This document shows, one piece after another, positions 17,312 through 26,570 of a stretch of 64,000 bases of DNA (its first letter is position 1; each line of letters starts with the position of its first letter). A program made the translations under genes and the position numbers. Location: the NCBI RefSeq assembly GCF_002102355.1, contig NZ_LQPT01000028.1:124001-188000 (forward strand), read 5' to 3'. Source of the DNA: Mycobacterium sherrisii. Lineage in GTDB: Bacteria; Actinomycetota; Actinomycetes; Mycobacteriales; Mycobacteriaceae. The notes beneath the pieces were generated by a model that was given only the letters and a program-made list of their open reading frames with translations, searched no databases and was not told the DNA's origin.

Positions 17312-18058
17312 TCACCGTTCGGTCAGCTCCGGCGGCAGCGACGGGGTCACGATGTATCCGGTGTCGGCGTCGCCGTAGATGGTGGTGCGCGCCGGGCAAC
17401 GCACCGAGTACAACGCCACGTAGGCGCAAACCACCGCGTCGACGGGATCCTCGGCGCGGCGCAGTTCGCTTTTGCGCTCTGCGGCCATCACTTGTGCCCG
17501 CAGCGCCACCCAGTCGTGGTGATCTGCGACGCGCAGCCGCACGTCGGTGTCGGCGAGCCGTTCCACACGGTCCATCAGCAGCAACAGCTCGGATCGGAGG
17601 CGATCCACGCTGCGACCGGGCTTGGCTTTGTACTTCAACGTCCGCTCCAGGCGGAACAGCGCGACAGTCGCGGCGTGCGGATAGACCTCGATGGCGCGGC
17701 GCATGCCGGGCGAATCCGGGTCCAGATCCAGGCTCAGCGCGGCGGCCAATCGGCCCCCGCGCGAACCATTCGCGAACTCGGGTCTGCCGGTGTTGGCCGG
17801 ATGGGCGCCGGCCTCGAAGCGGCGAAAGTCGCGATTCAGCGCGGCCTCGGCCGGGCGGGTGCCGGTCGGGTTGGTCACCACCAGCGGCGCGTCAAATCCG
17901 ACCACGCAGGGGCCGTGCAGGTAAGGCCGCAATTCGGCCCGGATTTGGTCGTCGTCGCGGACCGCGCAGGCCCGCACCAGGCAACCGTCGGAGTCGACGA
18001 CCGCGACGCCGGTCGGGTTGCGGACGCCCCAGGCCAGGTCGACGCCGGCGAAGTACAT
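17312..18058 (-). CDS. DUF429-domain protein (Rv0776c type)
   Basis: A 248-residue cytosolic protein starting MYFAGVDLAWGVRNPTGVAV, the hallmark of DUF429, a family with an RNase H-like (ribonuclease H/actin-like) first strand and acidic residues. A second acidic patch appears in VGFDAPLVV and a third in DAVVCAYVALY near the C-terminus, which together could form a metal-dependent nuclease centre, but no activity is known. It is divergent from purB across 82 bp. The order TetR, DUF429, purB is the same as in M. tuberculosis. Confidence 0.82.
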   Translation of the reverse strand: MYFAGVDLAWGVRNPTGVAVVDSDGCLVRACAVRDDDQIRAELRPYLHGPCVVGFDAPLVVTNPTGTRPAEAALNRDFRRFEAGAHPANTGRPEFANGSRGGRLAAALSLDLDPDSPGMRRAIEVYPHAATVALFRLERTLKYKAKPGRSVDRLRSELLLLMDRVERLADTDVRLRVADHHDWVALRAQVMAAERKSELRRAEDPVDAVVCAYVALYSVRCPARTTIYGDADTGYIVTPSLPPELTER

Positions 18059-18128
18059 GCCGCGAAACTGTAACTACCGCCGTCCCTACTCTTGGGAAAT
18101 GCGTTGCCAGTCGCAGTCTCGCGGTCGA

Positions 18129-18134
18129 TAAGCT
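18129..18134 (+). promoter_or_regulatory. -10 hexamer of a probable leaderless purB transcript
   Basis: TAAGCT fits TAnnnT and ends six bases before the GTG of purB. No Shine-Dalgarno sequence is visible in the interval, as for purD. Confidence 0.45.
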
Positions 18135-18140
18135 GACCCG

Positions 18141-19559
18141 GTGAGCATTCCGAATGTGCTGGCTGCCCGGTACGCCAGCGCCGAGATGGTCGCGATCTGG
18201 TCGCCCGAGGCCAAGGTCGTCGCCGAACGCCGATTGTGGCTAGCCGTATTGCGGGCACAAACGGAACTCGGCGTTGCCGTGCCCGCGGACGCGGTCGCCG
18301 ACTACGAGAGAGTGCTGGAGACCGTGGACCTGGCCTCGATCGCGGCGCGGGAACGGGTGCTGCGCCATGACGTCAAGGCGCGCATCGAGGAATTCAACGC
18401 ACTGGCCGGCCACGAGCACGTGCACAAGGGGATGACCAGCCGCGACCTGACCGAAAACGTCGAGCAACTGCAGATCCGGCGGTCGCTGGAATTGGTGTTC
18501 GCGCACGGCGTGGCCGTGGTTGCGCGGCTGGCCGAGCGGGCGGTGGCCTACCGCGATCTGGTGATGGCGGGGCGCAGCCACAACGTCGCCGCGCAGGCGA
18601 CCACCCTGGGCAAGCGGTTCGCCTCCGCGGCCCAGGAAACGCTGATCGCGTTGACGCGGCTGCGCGAATTGATCGACCGCTACCCACTGCGCGGCATCAA
18701 GGGCCCGATGGGAACCTCGCAGGACATGCTGGACCTGTTGGACGGTGACGCGGTCAAGCTGGCCGAGCTGGAACAGCGTGTTGCCGAATTCCTAGGCTTT
18801 ACAACGGTTTTGACCAGCGTCGGGCAGGTGTATCCGCGATCGCTGGACCATGACGTGCTCTCCGCCCTGGTCCAGCTGGGGGCCGGGCCGTCCTCGATGG
18901 CGCACACCATCCGCCTGATGGCCGGCCACGAACTGGTCACCGAGGGGTTCGCGCCCGGCCAGGTCGGCTCGTCGGCGATGCCGCACAAGATGAATACGCG
19001 CAGCTGCGAGCGGGTCAACGGGCTGCAGGTGGTGCTGCGCGGTTACGCGTCCATGACCGCCGAATTGGCCGGCGCCCAGTGGAACGAGGGCGACGTGTTC
19101 TGCTCGGTCGTACGCCGGGTTGCGTTGCCGGACAGCTTTTTTGCAGTCGACGGCCAGATCGAGACGTTCTTGACGGTGCTCGACGAGTTCGGCGCCTACC
19201 CGGCGGTGATCGAGCGCGAACTGGATCGCTATCTACCGTTCCTCGCCACCACCAAGGTGTTGATCGCCGCCGTGCGCGCCGGGATGGGCCGCGAGGCCGC
19301 CCACCACGTGATCCGGGAACACGCGGTGGCAACGGCTCTGGCGATGCGGGAACGTGGCGCCGAACCCGACCTGCTGGACCGGCTCGCCGCCGATGGCCGG
19401 CTGCCGCTGGACCGCGCCGCGCTGGACGCCGCGCTCGCGGACAAGCAGGCGTTCACCGGGGCCGCCGGTGACCAGGTCGACGAGGTCGCAGCGGCGGTGG
19501 AGGCGCTGGTGAGCAATTACCCGGACGCCGCCAAATATGTTCCGGGTGAGATCCTGTGA
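18141..19559 (+). CDS. purB: Adenylosuccinate lyase
   Basis: A 472-residue member of the fumarase/aspartase superfamily. PurB acts twice in purine synthesis, releasing fumarate from SAICAR and from adenylosuccinate. The superfamily signature appears as [18 protein letters not shown] near residue 275, and the HTHxTSRD-like motif as [15 protein letters not shown] near residue 95. Length and N-terminus ([20 protein letters not shown]) are typical of mycobacterial PurB. The GTG start is leaderless by appearance. Its stop overlaps the start of cyp126 by four bases (GTGA), so the P450 is translationally coupled to purB. Confidence 0.96.
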   Translation: MSIPNVLAARYASAEMVAIWSPEAKVVAERRLWLAVLRAQTELGVAVPADAVADYERVLETVDLASIAARERVLRHDVKARIEEFNALAGHEHVHKGMTSRDLTENVEQLQIRRSLELVFAHGVAVVARLAERAVAYRDLVMAGRSHNVAAQATTLGKRFASAAQETLIALTRLRELIDRYPLRGIKGPMGTSQDMLDLLDGDAVKLAELEQRVAEFLGFTTVLTSVGQVYPRSLDHDVLSALVQLGAGPSSMAHTIRLMAGHELVTEGFAPGQVGSSAMPHKMNTRSCERVNGLQVVLRGYASMTAELAGAQWNEGDVFCSVVRRVALPDSFFAVDGQIETFLTVLDEFGAYPAVIERELDRYLPFLATTKVLIAAVRAGMGREAAHHVIREHAVATALAMRERGAEPDLLDRLAADGRLPLDRAALDAALADKQAFTGAAGDQVDEVAAAVEALVSNYPDAAKYVPGEIL

Positions 19560-20803
19560 CGCTCACCGCGGCGCTTTCGGGCATCGACTTCACCGATCTG
19601 GACAACTTCGCCAACGGTTTCCCGCACGACCTGTTTGCCGTGCATCGTCGAGAAGCGCCGGTCTATTGGCACGAGCCGACGGACAACACCCCCGACGGCG
19701 AGGGCTTTTGGTCCGTCGCTGGCTATGCGGAAACGCTTGCGGTGCTAAAGGATCCACAGACCTACTCGTCGGTGACCGGGGGTGCTCGGCCGTTCGGCGG
19801 GACGTTGCTGCAGGACCTGTCCATCGCGGGCCAGGTGCTCAACATGATGGACGACCCTCGGCATTCGCAGATTCGGCGCCTGGTCAGTTCCGGGCTGACG
19901 CCGCGCATGATCGGGTTGGTCGAAGACGATCTGCGGTCGCGCGCGCGCCGGCTGCTCGACGACGTGGCGCCCGGTGAACCGTTCGACTTCCTGGTCGATA
20001 TCGCCGCCGAGTTGCCGATGCAGATGATTTGCATCTTGCTGGGAGTGCCGGAATCCGAACGGCATTGGCTATTCCAGGCCATCGAGCCACAGTTCGACTT
20101 CGGTGCCGCACGCCGGGCCGCCCTGCCGCAGTTGTCCGCCGAAGAAGCCGGGTCGCGGATGTATGCCTACGGCCAGGAGCTGATCGCGGCCAAGCGCGCG
20201 AACCCCACCGACGACATGTTGTCGGTCGTCGCCAACGCCGTTCTCGGCGACGCCGAGGCCCCGGCGTTGTCGGAGCTCGAGCTATACCTGTTCTTCAGCC
20301 TGCTGTTCAGCGCCGGTGCCGAGACGACGCGTAACGCGGTCGCCGGCGGGCTGCTGGCGCTGGCCCAGCACCCCGAGCAATTGGCCAGGCTGCGAGACGA
20401 TTTCGCGCTGTTGCCGACGGCGATCGAAGAGATCGTGCGCTGGACGTCGCCGTCGCCGTCCAAACGGCGCACCGCCACGCGCGACGTCATCCTCGGCGGC
20501 CGGACGATCAGCGCCGGTGCGAAGGTGCAGATCTGGGAGGGTTCGGCCAACCGCGACGGGGACGTGTTCGACCGGCCGGACGAATTCGACATCGGCCGCA
20601 AACCCAATCCGCACTTGGGTTTCGGCCAAGGTGTGCACTACTGCCTGGGCGCCAATCTGGCCCGCCTGGAATTGCGGGTCCTGTTCGAGGAGCTGCTCTC
20701 GCGTTTCGGCGCGGTTCGGGTGGCCGGACCCGTCGAATGGACACGGAGCAACCGCCACACCGGTATCCGGCACTTGGTCGTGGAACTCCTCGAGGAACAG
20801 TGA
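19556..20803 (+). CDS. cyp126: Cytochrome P450 CYP126
   Basis: A 415-residue soluble P450. The oxygen-activating I-helix motif is [10 protein letters not shown], the K-helix ExxR is EEIVRW, and the haem-ligand loop is [18 protein letters not shown] with the axial Cys. Position between purB and purC and sequence feel identify CYP126, whose M. tuberculosis member binds azoles and small aromatic ligands; the natural substrate is uncertain. The start overlaps the purB stop (GTGA). Downstream, a membrane transporter gene overlaps its own stop in the same way, so all three are made from one transcript. Confidence 0.92.
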   Translation: MTLTAALSGIDFTDLDNFANGFPHDLFAVHRREAPVYWHEPTDNTPDGEGFWSVAGYAETLAVLKDPQTYSSVTGGARPFGGTLLQDLSIAGQVLNMMDDPRHSQIRRLVSSGLTPRMIGLVEDDLRSRARRLLDDVAPGEPFDFLVDIAAELPMQMICILLGVPESERHWLFQAIEPQFDFGAARRAALPQLSAEEAGSRMYAYGQELIAAKRANPTDDMLSVVANAVLGDAEAPALSELELYLFFSLLFSAGAETTRNAVAGGLLALAQHPEQLARLRDDFALLPTAIEEIVRWTSPSPSKRRTATRDVILGGRTISAGAKVQIWEGSANRDGDVFDRPDEFDIGRKPNPHLGFGQGVHYCLGANLARLELRVLFEELLSRFGAVRVAGPVEWTRSNRHTGIRHLVVELLEEQ

Positions 20804-21786
20804 GGGTCCGGCTCGCCGACATCGAGCCGTCGCCCGATGTGTTCGCCGCGGTGATGGCGACCGGGATCCTGTCTGTCGCGGCGGCCAATCATCACTACGC
20901 AAAGATCAGCCAAACGCTGGGCGCCCTCGCATCGGTGGGTCTGGTGTCGCTGCTGGCGCTGGTCATCATGACGCGACGGCTGGCGCACTGGAACCTGCGC
21001 GATCCCGATGTCACGTTGCGGCTGTTTACCTTTGTCGCGGCCTGCGCGGTGTTGGACAGTCGGCTGGCGGCCCACCCGGTCTTGGTGTGGGTGCTGGGAA
21101 CCTCGGCTTTGGTGTCCTGGCTGGTGCTGGTGGCGCTGAGTGTCCGCAATTTCTCGACACGCCGGTGGCCGGCGCTACGCGACCAGGCGCACGGCGCGTG
21201 GGAACTGGCCAGCGTGGGAACCTCGGGCCTGGCGATTGTCGCGGTCAAAGTCGCGGGGTCGACCTCCCAGCATTGGTGGCTCGGGATAGCGGTGCCGGTC
21301 TGGCTCGCCGGGTTGTGCAGCTACGCCTTGATGACCTGGCTGATCTTGTGGCGCACCGTCACCGAACGTCAGGACCGTGACGGGTTCGAGCCCGACACCT
21401 GGATCTTGATGGGCGGCTTGGCGATTGCCACGCTGGCCGGGGAGAACATCTACCTGCACGCGCCGGGCTGGCTTACCGGGCCGGCCGTCGTCGTCACGGT
21501 GGCGACCTGGGCGGCGGCCACGCTGTGGATACCGCCACTGATCTATTTCGGCTTGCACCGGATCAGCCGTCGCCCCGAGATGCTGCGCTTCGCCGGTGTG
21601 TGGTGGGCCCTGGTGTTCCCGCTCGGCATGTACTCGACGGCGACCTACACGATGGCCGCGGAACTGGACCAGCGATCGCTGGTCACGGTGTCGCTCGTCT
21701 TCTTCTGGGACGCGTTGGCGACGTGGCTGATTGTGGTGGCGGCCGGCCTGCTGCGCGCCCGCCACGCCGTCTTATCCGGCACCTAA
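20800..21786 (+). CDS. TDT/SLAC1-type membrane transporter (TehA/Mae1 family)
   Basis: A 328-residue integral membrane protein with about ten hydrophobic segments. The N-terminus [20 protein letters not shown] matches the first helix of the tellurite-resistance/dicarboxylate transporter (TDT) family, which includes SLAC1 anion channels, TehA and Mae1. The GTG start at 20800 overlaps the cyp126 stop (GTGA), so the pair is coupled. I do not recall a gene here in M. tuberculosis, where cyp126 is followed directly by Rv0779c. It could export an organic acid or an anionic product. It converges with the next gene with a 4-base overlap. Confidence 0.82.
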   Translation: MRVRLADIEPSPDVFAAVMATGILSVAAANHHYAKISQTLGALASVGLVSLLALVIMTRRLAHWNLRDPDVTLRLFTFVAACAVLDSRLAAHPVLVWVLGTSALVSWLVLVALSVRNFSTRRWPALRDQAHGAWELASVGTSGLAIVAVKVAGSTSQHWWLGIAVPVWLAGLCSYALMTWLILWRTVTERQDRDGFEPDTWILMGGLAIATLAGENIYLHAPGWLTGPAVVVTVATWAAATLWIPPLIYFGLHRISRRPEMLRFAGVWWALVFPLGMYSTATYTMAAELDQRSLVTVSLVFFWDALATWLIVVAAGLLRARHAVLSGT

Positions 21787-22403
21787 CGCGCGCGCAGCGC
21801 GATGCCCGCCGCGCGCAGTTCCAGCGCCGCCAACGCGTGGATCGTGTAGGGATCCTCGCGACGCCAGCCACCGACCGGATCCGCGCTGACCGCGGCCAGC
21901 TTCGCCGGTGCGCGGTTGGTCAATGCGCGCAGTGCCAGCAGCTGTTCGCCGGCCGGGGTGGCGATCAGCGCGGTGACCGTCAACTTGCGCCGGAAGAAGC
22001 GCAGCCGCAGATAGAGCCACGGCGTGGCCGCCACCAGAATCGGCGCCGCGACGACGGCCAGGGCGAGCAGCACCGCCAGCCAGCTCGCCGTGGTGTCCAG
22101 TTCGTGCAGAGCACCCGCGATGTCGACGGCGGCTTGACTGGCCGCGTTGAGCGGCTTGCCGACCGTGTCCCCGATGAGCGGAACATGTTGTGCGCCATGG
22201 CCTGCCGAGCCCAGGTTGTCGGCGATGCTGTGGGCGCCGTTCTCGACCTGCCGGCCGGCGTCGGCAATCGTCGAGATGGCGTCGTAGACGGCGGTGCCGA
22301 TCAACAGCCAGATCGCCGTCCACCCGACGATGACGGCGTCGCTGACCAACTGGGCCAGCAGCCGGCCCGGCGTGGTGGCGTAGGGCAAAAAGCGCGATCT
22401 CAT
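21783..22403 (-). CDS. Membrane protein of unknown function (Rv0779c type)
   Basis: A 206-residue protein with two clear hydrophobic segments: one near residues 18-38 (SDAVIVGWTAIWLLIGTAVY) and one near residues 108-130 (LAVLLALAVVAAPILVAA). Between them is a polar helical stretch of about 65 residues (ISTIADAGRQVENGAHSIAD) that should lie outside the membrane. The length equals that of Rv0779c, which fixes the ATG at 22403 rather than one 25 codons upstream. No enzyme motif is seen. It is divergent from purC by 62 bases. Confidence 0.8.
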   Translation of the reverse strand: MRSRFLPYATTPGRLLAQLVSDAVIVGWTAIWLLIGTAVYDAISTIADAGRQVENGAHSIADNLGSAGHGAQHVPLIGDTVGKPLNAASQAAVDIAGALHELDTTASWLAVLLALAVVAAPILVAATPWLYLRLRFFRRKLTVTALIATPAGEQLLALRALTNRAPAKLAAVSADPVGGWRREDPYTIHALAALELRAAGIALRAR

Positions 22404-22465
22404 GACCTCGATCCCAGCACAGCTCCCGGCCCGACGGACGTGGCGGCGCCCGATAGGCTGGCCGG

Positions 22466-23371
22466 ATGCGCCCTGCACTGTCCGACTATCAGCACTTGGC
22501 CAGCGGCAAGGTCCGTGAGCTCTATCGCGTCGACGGCGAGCATCTGTTGCTGGTCGCCAGCGACCGGATCTCCGCGTACGACTTCGTTCTGGACAGCACG
22601 ATCCCGGACAAGGGACGCATCCTGACCGCGATGAGCGTCTTCTTCTTCGGCCTCGTTTCGGAACTCACTGGCACTCCCAATCACCTGGCCGGGCCGCCGG
22701 ATGACCCGCGCATCCCAGACGAGGTGCTGGGCCGCGCGTTGGTGGTACGGCAGTTGGAGATGATGCCGGTCGAATGCGTGGCGCGTGGATACCTGACCGG
22801 CTCCGGGTTGCTGGACTACCAGGCGACCGGACAGGTCTGCGGCATCGAACTGCCGCCCGGTCTGGTCGAGGCCAGCAAGTTCGCCGAGCCGCTGTTCACA
22901 CCGGCTACCAAGGCCGCGCTGGGTGACCACGACGAAAACATCGCCTTCGAGCGGGTGGTCGAGCTGGTCGGTGCAGACCGCGCCAACCAGCTGCGCGATC
23001 GCACGCTGCAGATCTATGCAAGCGCCGCCGACCACGCCTTGACGAGGGGAATCATCATCGCCGACACCAAGTTCGAATTCGGCACCGACCCGGACGGAAA
23101 TCTGCTGCTGGCCGACGAGATTTTTACTCCCGACTCGTCGCGGTACTGGCCCGCCGAGGATTACCGAGTCGGGGTGGTGCAGACCAGTTTCGACAAGCAA
23201 TTCGTCCGCAACTGGCTCACCAGCCCCGAGTCCGGCTGGGACCGGCACGGCGCGATACCGCCACCGCCGTTGCCACCGCAGATCATCGACGCCACCCGCG
23301 ATCGTTACATCAATGCCTACGAACGGATCTCCGGTTTGAGTTTCGACGAGTGGATCGGTCCGGCGGCATGA
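22466..23371 (+). CDS. purC: SAICAR synthase
   Basis: A 301-residue PurC that condenses CAIR with aspartate using ATP. Motifs include [20 protein letters not shown] at the N-terminus, the [13 protein letters not shown] signature, and [17 protein letters not shown] near residue 215. The length is that of the single-domain bacterial enzyme. The stop codon overlaps the ATG of the prolyl-oligopeptidase gene (ATGA), so the two are co-translated, as in M. tuberculosis. Confidence 0.96.
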   Translation: MRPALSDYQHLASGKVRELYRVDGEHLLLVASDRISAYDFVLDSTIPDKGRILTAMSVFFFGLVSELTGTPNHLAGPPDDPRIPDEVLGRALVVRQLEMMPVECVARGYLTGSGLLDYQATGQVCGIELPPGLVEASKFAEPLFTPATKAALGDHDENIAFERVVELVGADRANQLRDRTLQIYASAADHALTRGIIIADTKFEFGTDPDGNLLLADEIFTPDSSRYWPAEDYRVGVVQTSFDKQFVRNWLTSPESGWDRHGAIPPPPLPPQIIDATRDRYINAYERISGLSFDEWIGPAA

Positions 23372-25530
23372 CGCAGGCCGATGCCCGCACGCCCGCACCA
23401 CCCGTGGCCAAACGTGTTCCGACGACCCGTGCGCACCACGGTGACGTCTTCGTCGATCCTTACGAGTGGCTGCGCGAGAAATCCAGTCCCGAGGTCATCG
23501 CCTATCTCGAGGCCGAAAACGACCACACCGATCGGTCGCTGGAGCAGCTGGAACCGTTGCGGCAGAAGATTTTCGACGAGATCAAGGCACGTACCAAGGA
23601 GACCGACCTCTCGGTGCCCACCCGCCAGGGTGATTGGTGGTATTACTCGCGCACGTTCGAGGGCCAGCAGTACCGCGTTCAGTGCCGGTGCCCGATCGCC
23701 GACGCCGACGATTGGGATCCGCCGGCGTTGGACGAGAACACCGAGATTGCGGGTGAGCAGATTCTGCTCGATTCGAACGAGGAGGCCGACGGGCACGACT
23801 TCTTCGCCCTGGGCGCCGCGTTGGTGAGCCTGGATTCCCAGCTACTCGCGTATTCCGTCGACACCGTCGGTGACGAGCGGTATACCTTGCGGTTCAAAGA
23901 CTTACGTACGGGCGAAAAATACCCGGACGAGATCGCCGACATTGCGAGTGGGGTGACATGGGCCGCGGACAACCGGACCGTGTACTACTTGACCCTGGAC
24001 GACGCCCACCGCCCGGACAAGGTGTGGCGGTATCGGCTGGGCTCCGGCGAAGCGGCCGAGCTGGTCTATCACGAAGCCGACGAACGATTCTGGCTCGGTG
24101 TGGGGCTGAGCCGCAGTGAAGCCTACGTCTTCATCGCCTCCGGCTCGTCCATCACCTCTGAGGTCCGCTACGCCGACGCGCGGGACCCGCGGGCCGAGTT
24201 CACCGTCGTGCTGCCACGCCGGGAAGGCATCGAGTACTCGGTGGAGCACGCGATAGTCGGCGGGCAGGACCGGTTCTTGATTCTGCACAACGACGGCGCG
24301 GTGAACTTCACCCTCACCGACGCCCCGGTCAGCGATCCCACGCAGCAGCGGACGCTGATCCCACACCGCGACGATGTGCGGATCGAAGCCGCGGACGCCT
24401 TCGCCAGTCATCTGGTGATCAGCTACCGGCGCGCGGCGCTGCCGCGAATTCAGTTGTGGCCCATCTCTTCCGACGGTAGCTACGGTGCGCCGGAGGAAAT
24501 CGGTTTCGAGTCGGAACTGATGTCGTCGGGCCTGGGCGCCAATCCAAATTGGGTTTCGCCAAAGCTTCGGGTCAGGGCGGGGTCTTTGGTCACGCCCCTG
24601 CGGGTCTACGACATCGACCTGAGCACCGGTGAGCGCACGCTGCTGCGGGAGCAACCCGTGCTGGGTGACTATCGACCCGATGACTACATCGAGCGCCGCG
24701 ACTGGGCGCCCGCGTCCGACGGCACCTTGATTCCGGTCTCGATCGTGCACCGGGCCGGCCTCGACCTTCCCGCCCCCACCCTGATCTACGGCTACGGTGC
24801 CTACGAAATCTGCACGGACCCAAGCTTTTCCATAGCACGGTTGTCGCTGTTGGACCGGGGCATGGTGTTCGCCATCGCCCATGTCCGCGGCGGCGGAGAA
24901 ATGGGTCGGCTGTGGTATGAGCACGGCAAGCTGTTAGAGAAGAAGAACACGTTCACCGACTTCGTCGCGGCAGCGCAGCATCTGGTGGACTCCGGCGTGA
25001 CGCGCCCGGAACGGCTCGTGGCGTTGGGCGGCAGTGCCGGGGGGTTGCTGATGGGCGCGGTGGCCAACCTGGCGCCGGATCTGTTCGCCGGAATTCTCGC
25101 CCAGGTTCCGTTCGTCGACCCGCTGACCACCATCCTCGACCCGTCCCTGCCGCTGACCGTCACGGAGTGGGACGAATGGGGAAACCCGTTGAGCGACAGC
25201 GAAGTCTACGCATACATGAAGTCTTATTCACCCTACGAGAATGTCGAGACCAAAAGGTATCCGGCCATCCTGGCAATGACCTCGCTTAACGACACCCGGG
25301 TGTACTACGTCGAGCCGGCCAAATGGGTTGCCGCACTGCGGTACGCCAACCCGCACGGGAACACGGTGTTGCTGAAGACTCAGATGGCGGCGGGCCACGG
25401 TGGCGTCAGCGGCCGTTACCGGGCATGGCAGGAAACCGCGTTTCAATATGCCTGGCTGTTATCCGTTGCCGACGGCGACCGCCAGGGCGGCGGCGAGGAA
25501 GACGATCTCGGTGGCGGTGCGCAGCGGTAG
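23368..25530 (+). CDS. ptrB: Oligopeptidase B (protease II), intact
   Basis: A 720-residue S9 prolyl-oligopeptidase-family enzyme. The N-terminal beta-propeller occupies roughly residues 1-430. The catalytic alpha/beta hydrolase domain has Ser in [14 protein letters not shown], Asp in SLNDTRVYY and His in [12 protein letters not shown]. Oligopeptidase B cleaves short peptides after Arg or Lys in the cytosol. In M. tuberculosis H37Rv this locus is, as I recall, split into ptrBa and ptrBb; here the frame is continuous. The start overlaps the purC stop. The last 24 codons overlap the convergent DoxX gene. Confidence 0.93.
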   Translation: MTQADARTPAPPVAKRVPTTRAHHGDVFVDPYEWLREKSSPEVIAYLEAENDHTDRSLEQLEPLRQKIFDEIKARTKETDLSVPTRQGDWWYYSRTFEGQQYRVQCRCPIADADDWDPPALDENTEIAGEQILLDSNEEADGHDFFALGAALVSLDSQLLAYSVDTVGDERYTLRFKDLRTGEKYPDEIADIASGVTWAADNRTVYYLTLDDAHRPDKVWRYRLGSGEAAELVYHEADERFWLGVGLSRSEAYVFIASGSSITSEVRYADARDPRAEFTVVLPRREGIEYSVEHAIVGGQDRFLILHNDGAVNFTLTDAPVSDPTQQRTLIPHRDDVRIEAADAFASHLVISYRRAALPRIQLWPISSDGSYGAPEEIGFESELMSSGLGANPNWVSPKLRVRAGSLVTPLRVYDIDLSTGERTLLREQPVLGDYRPDDYIERRDWAPASDGTLIPVSIVHRAGLDLPAPTLIYGYGAYEICTDPSFSIARLSLLDRGMVFAIAHVRGGGEMGRLWYEHGKLLEKKNTFTDFVAAAQHLVDSGVTRPERLVALGGSAGGLLMGAVANLAPDLFAGILAQVPFVDPLTTILDPSLPLTVTEWDEWGNPLSDSEVYAYMKSYSPYENVETKRYPAILAMTSLNDTRVYYVEPAKWVAALRYANPHGNTVLLKTQMAAGHGGVSGRYRAWQETAFQYAWLLSVADGDRQGGGEEDDLGGGAQR

Positions 25531-25905
25531 CCGCGTGGTCATCGACTTGGGGGGCTGCGGCATCCGGGATGCGTAGACGTTGGCCGGGAACATGGCCAGC
25601 ATCAGCACCAGGAGGCACCAGGCTGCAATCGCCCGGGTAGCAGGCAGTAGCAAGCCAACCGCCCCCACGAGTTCCAGCACGCCGGTGATGCTGACGAGCA
25701 GGGCGGGCGCGGGTAGCCGGGGCGGGACGATCGCGACGAGGTCGCGGCGCAGCGGAGGCGCGAAATGCGCGGTACCGGTCACGACGAACATGGCGGCCAG
25801 GCCGACGGCGATCGGCGCGGTCGATCCGTCCAGGTAATCGACGGCGAACCGGCCGGCGACGCCGGCGACGACGCTGCCCAACAACAGGGTGATCAGCGGG
25901 GCCAT
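25459..25905 (-). CDS. DoxX-family membrane protein
   Basis: A 148-residue protein with four hydrophobic segments and the DoxX-like motif FVVTGTAHF...LVSITGVLELVGAVGLLLP. Family members are small membrane proteins, some tied to thiol or redox stress complexes; function here is unknown. It is divergent from a TetR regulator, and the 90-bp gap holds two copies of a 19-bp repeat. The C-terminal 24 codons overlap the end of ptrB on the other strand, with no sign of damage to either gene. Confidence 0.82.
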   Translation of the reverse strand: MAPLITLLLGSVVAGVAGRFAVDYLDGSTAPIAVGLAAMFVVTGTAHFAPPLRRDLVAIVPPRLPAPALLVSITGVLELVGAVGLLLPATRAIAAWCLLVLMLAMFPANVYASRMPQPPKSMTTRLPLRTATEIVFLAAALAVAVGNG

Positions 25906-25915
25906 CGCGAATCCA

Positions 25916-25934
25916 ATCTAGGCAGTGACAAGAT
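25916..25934. promoter_or_regulatory. Candidate TetR operator, copy 1
   Basis: A 19-bp element beginning ATCTAG and ending CAAGAT. It matches copy 2 (25958-25976) at 17 of 19 positions and has ATCT/AGAT outer dyad symmetry. It lies 11 bases upstream of the DoxX start, so bound protein would block that gene. Confidence 0.5.
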
Positions 25935-25957
25935 GCAACGCTCACGCTAACTCTCCG

Positions 25958-25976
25958 ATCTAGTCAGTGTCAAGAT
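25958..25976. promoter_or_regulatory. Candidate TetR operator, copy 2
   Basis: The second copy of the 19-bp element, 42 bp (four helical turns) from copy 1. On the minus strand it contains TTGACA, a -35 match facing DoxX; on the plus strand it lies just before the -10 TATGCT (25984-25989) of the TetR gene. It should therefore control both directions. Confidence 0.5.
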
Positions 25977-25995
25977 TTACCGCTATGCTGGGTCG

Positions 25996-26559
25996 GTGGA
26001 CCGTCCCAGCTACCACCACGGCGACCTGCGCGCGGTGATCCTCGGCCACGCCGCGCAACTGGTGGCCGAACGCGGCGCGAACGGCATATCGCTGCGTGAG
26101 CTGGCCCGCGCCGCGGGGGTGTCACACGCCGCGCCGGCTCATCACTTCACCGATCGCCGCGGCCTGTTCACCGCCCTGGCCGCGCAGGGTTTCCGGCTGC
26201 TCGCCGAAGCGCTCAACGACGTCCGCGGCGACTTCGCAGCGGCGGCGGTTGCCTATGTGCGGTTCGCCCTCGACCACCCCGGGCACTATCAAGTGATGTT
26301 CAACCGGCCGCTGCTGGACTCCGCGAACACTGAACTGGCCGAGGCGGAAACGGCCGCGGCCACCGAGTTGGCCCGGGGCGTCGAGACATTGAGTGATACC
26401 CGGGCGCGTGCCGACCCCGGCGCGGCCCAGTTGGCGGCATGGTCACTGGTACACGGCTTTTCGACGCTGTGGCTCAACGACGCGGTCAACGCCGATGTGA
26501 AGGCAACCGACCCGCAGGATACGGTGATGCGGATCGCGACGATGTTGTTCGAGGGGTAA
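25996..26559 (+). CDS. TetR-family transcriptional regulator
   Basis: A 187-residue TetR regulator starting DRPSYHHGDLRAVILGHAAQ. The helix-turn-helix is GISLRELARAAGVSHAAPAH followed by HFTDRRGLFTALA; the YHHGDLR opening is common in a large actinobacterial subgroup. The C-terminal part includes FALDHPGHYQVMF, a WHG/AcrR-type ligand domain feature. The GTG lies seven bases after a -10 (TATGCT), so the mRNA is probably leaderless. Two copies of a 19-bp repeat lie between it and DoxX. It converges with the emrB-like gene 12 bases downstream. Confidence 0.87.
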   Translation: MDRPSYHHGDLRAVILGHAAQLVAERGANGISLRELARAAGVSHAAPAHHFTDRRGLFTALAAQGFRLLAEALNDVRGDFAAAAVAYVRFALDHPGHYQVMFNRPLLDSANTELAEAETAAATELARGVETLSDTRARADPGAAQLAAWSLVHGFSTLWLNDAVNADVKATDPQDTVMRIATMLFEG

Positions 26560-26570
26560 CTAGCGGGTCG

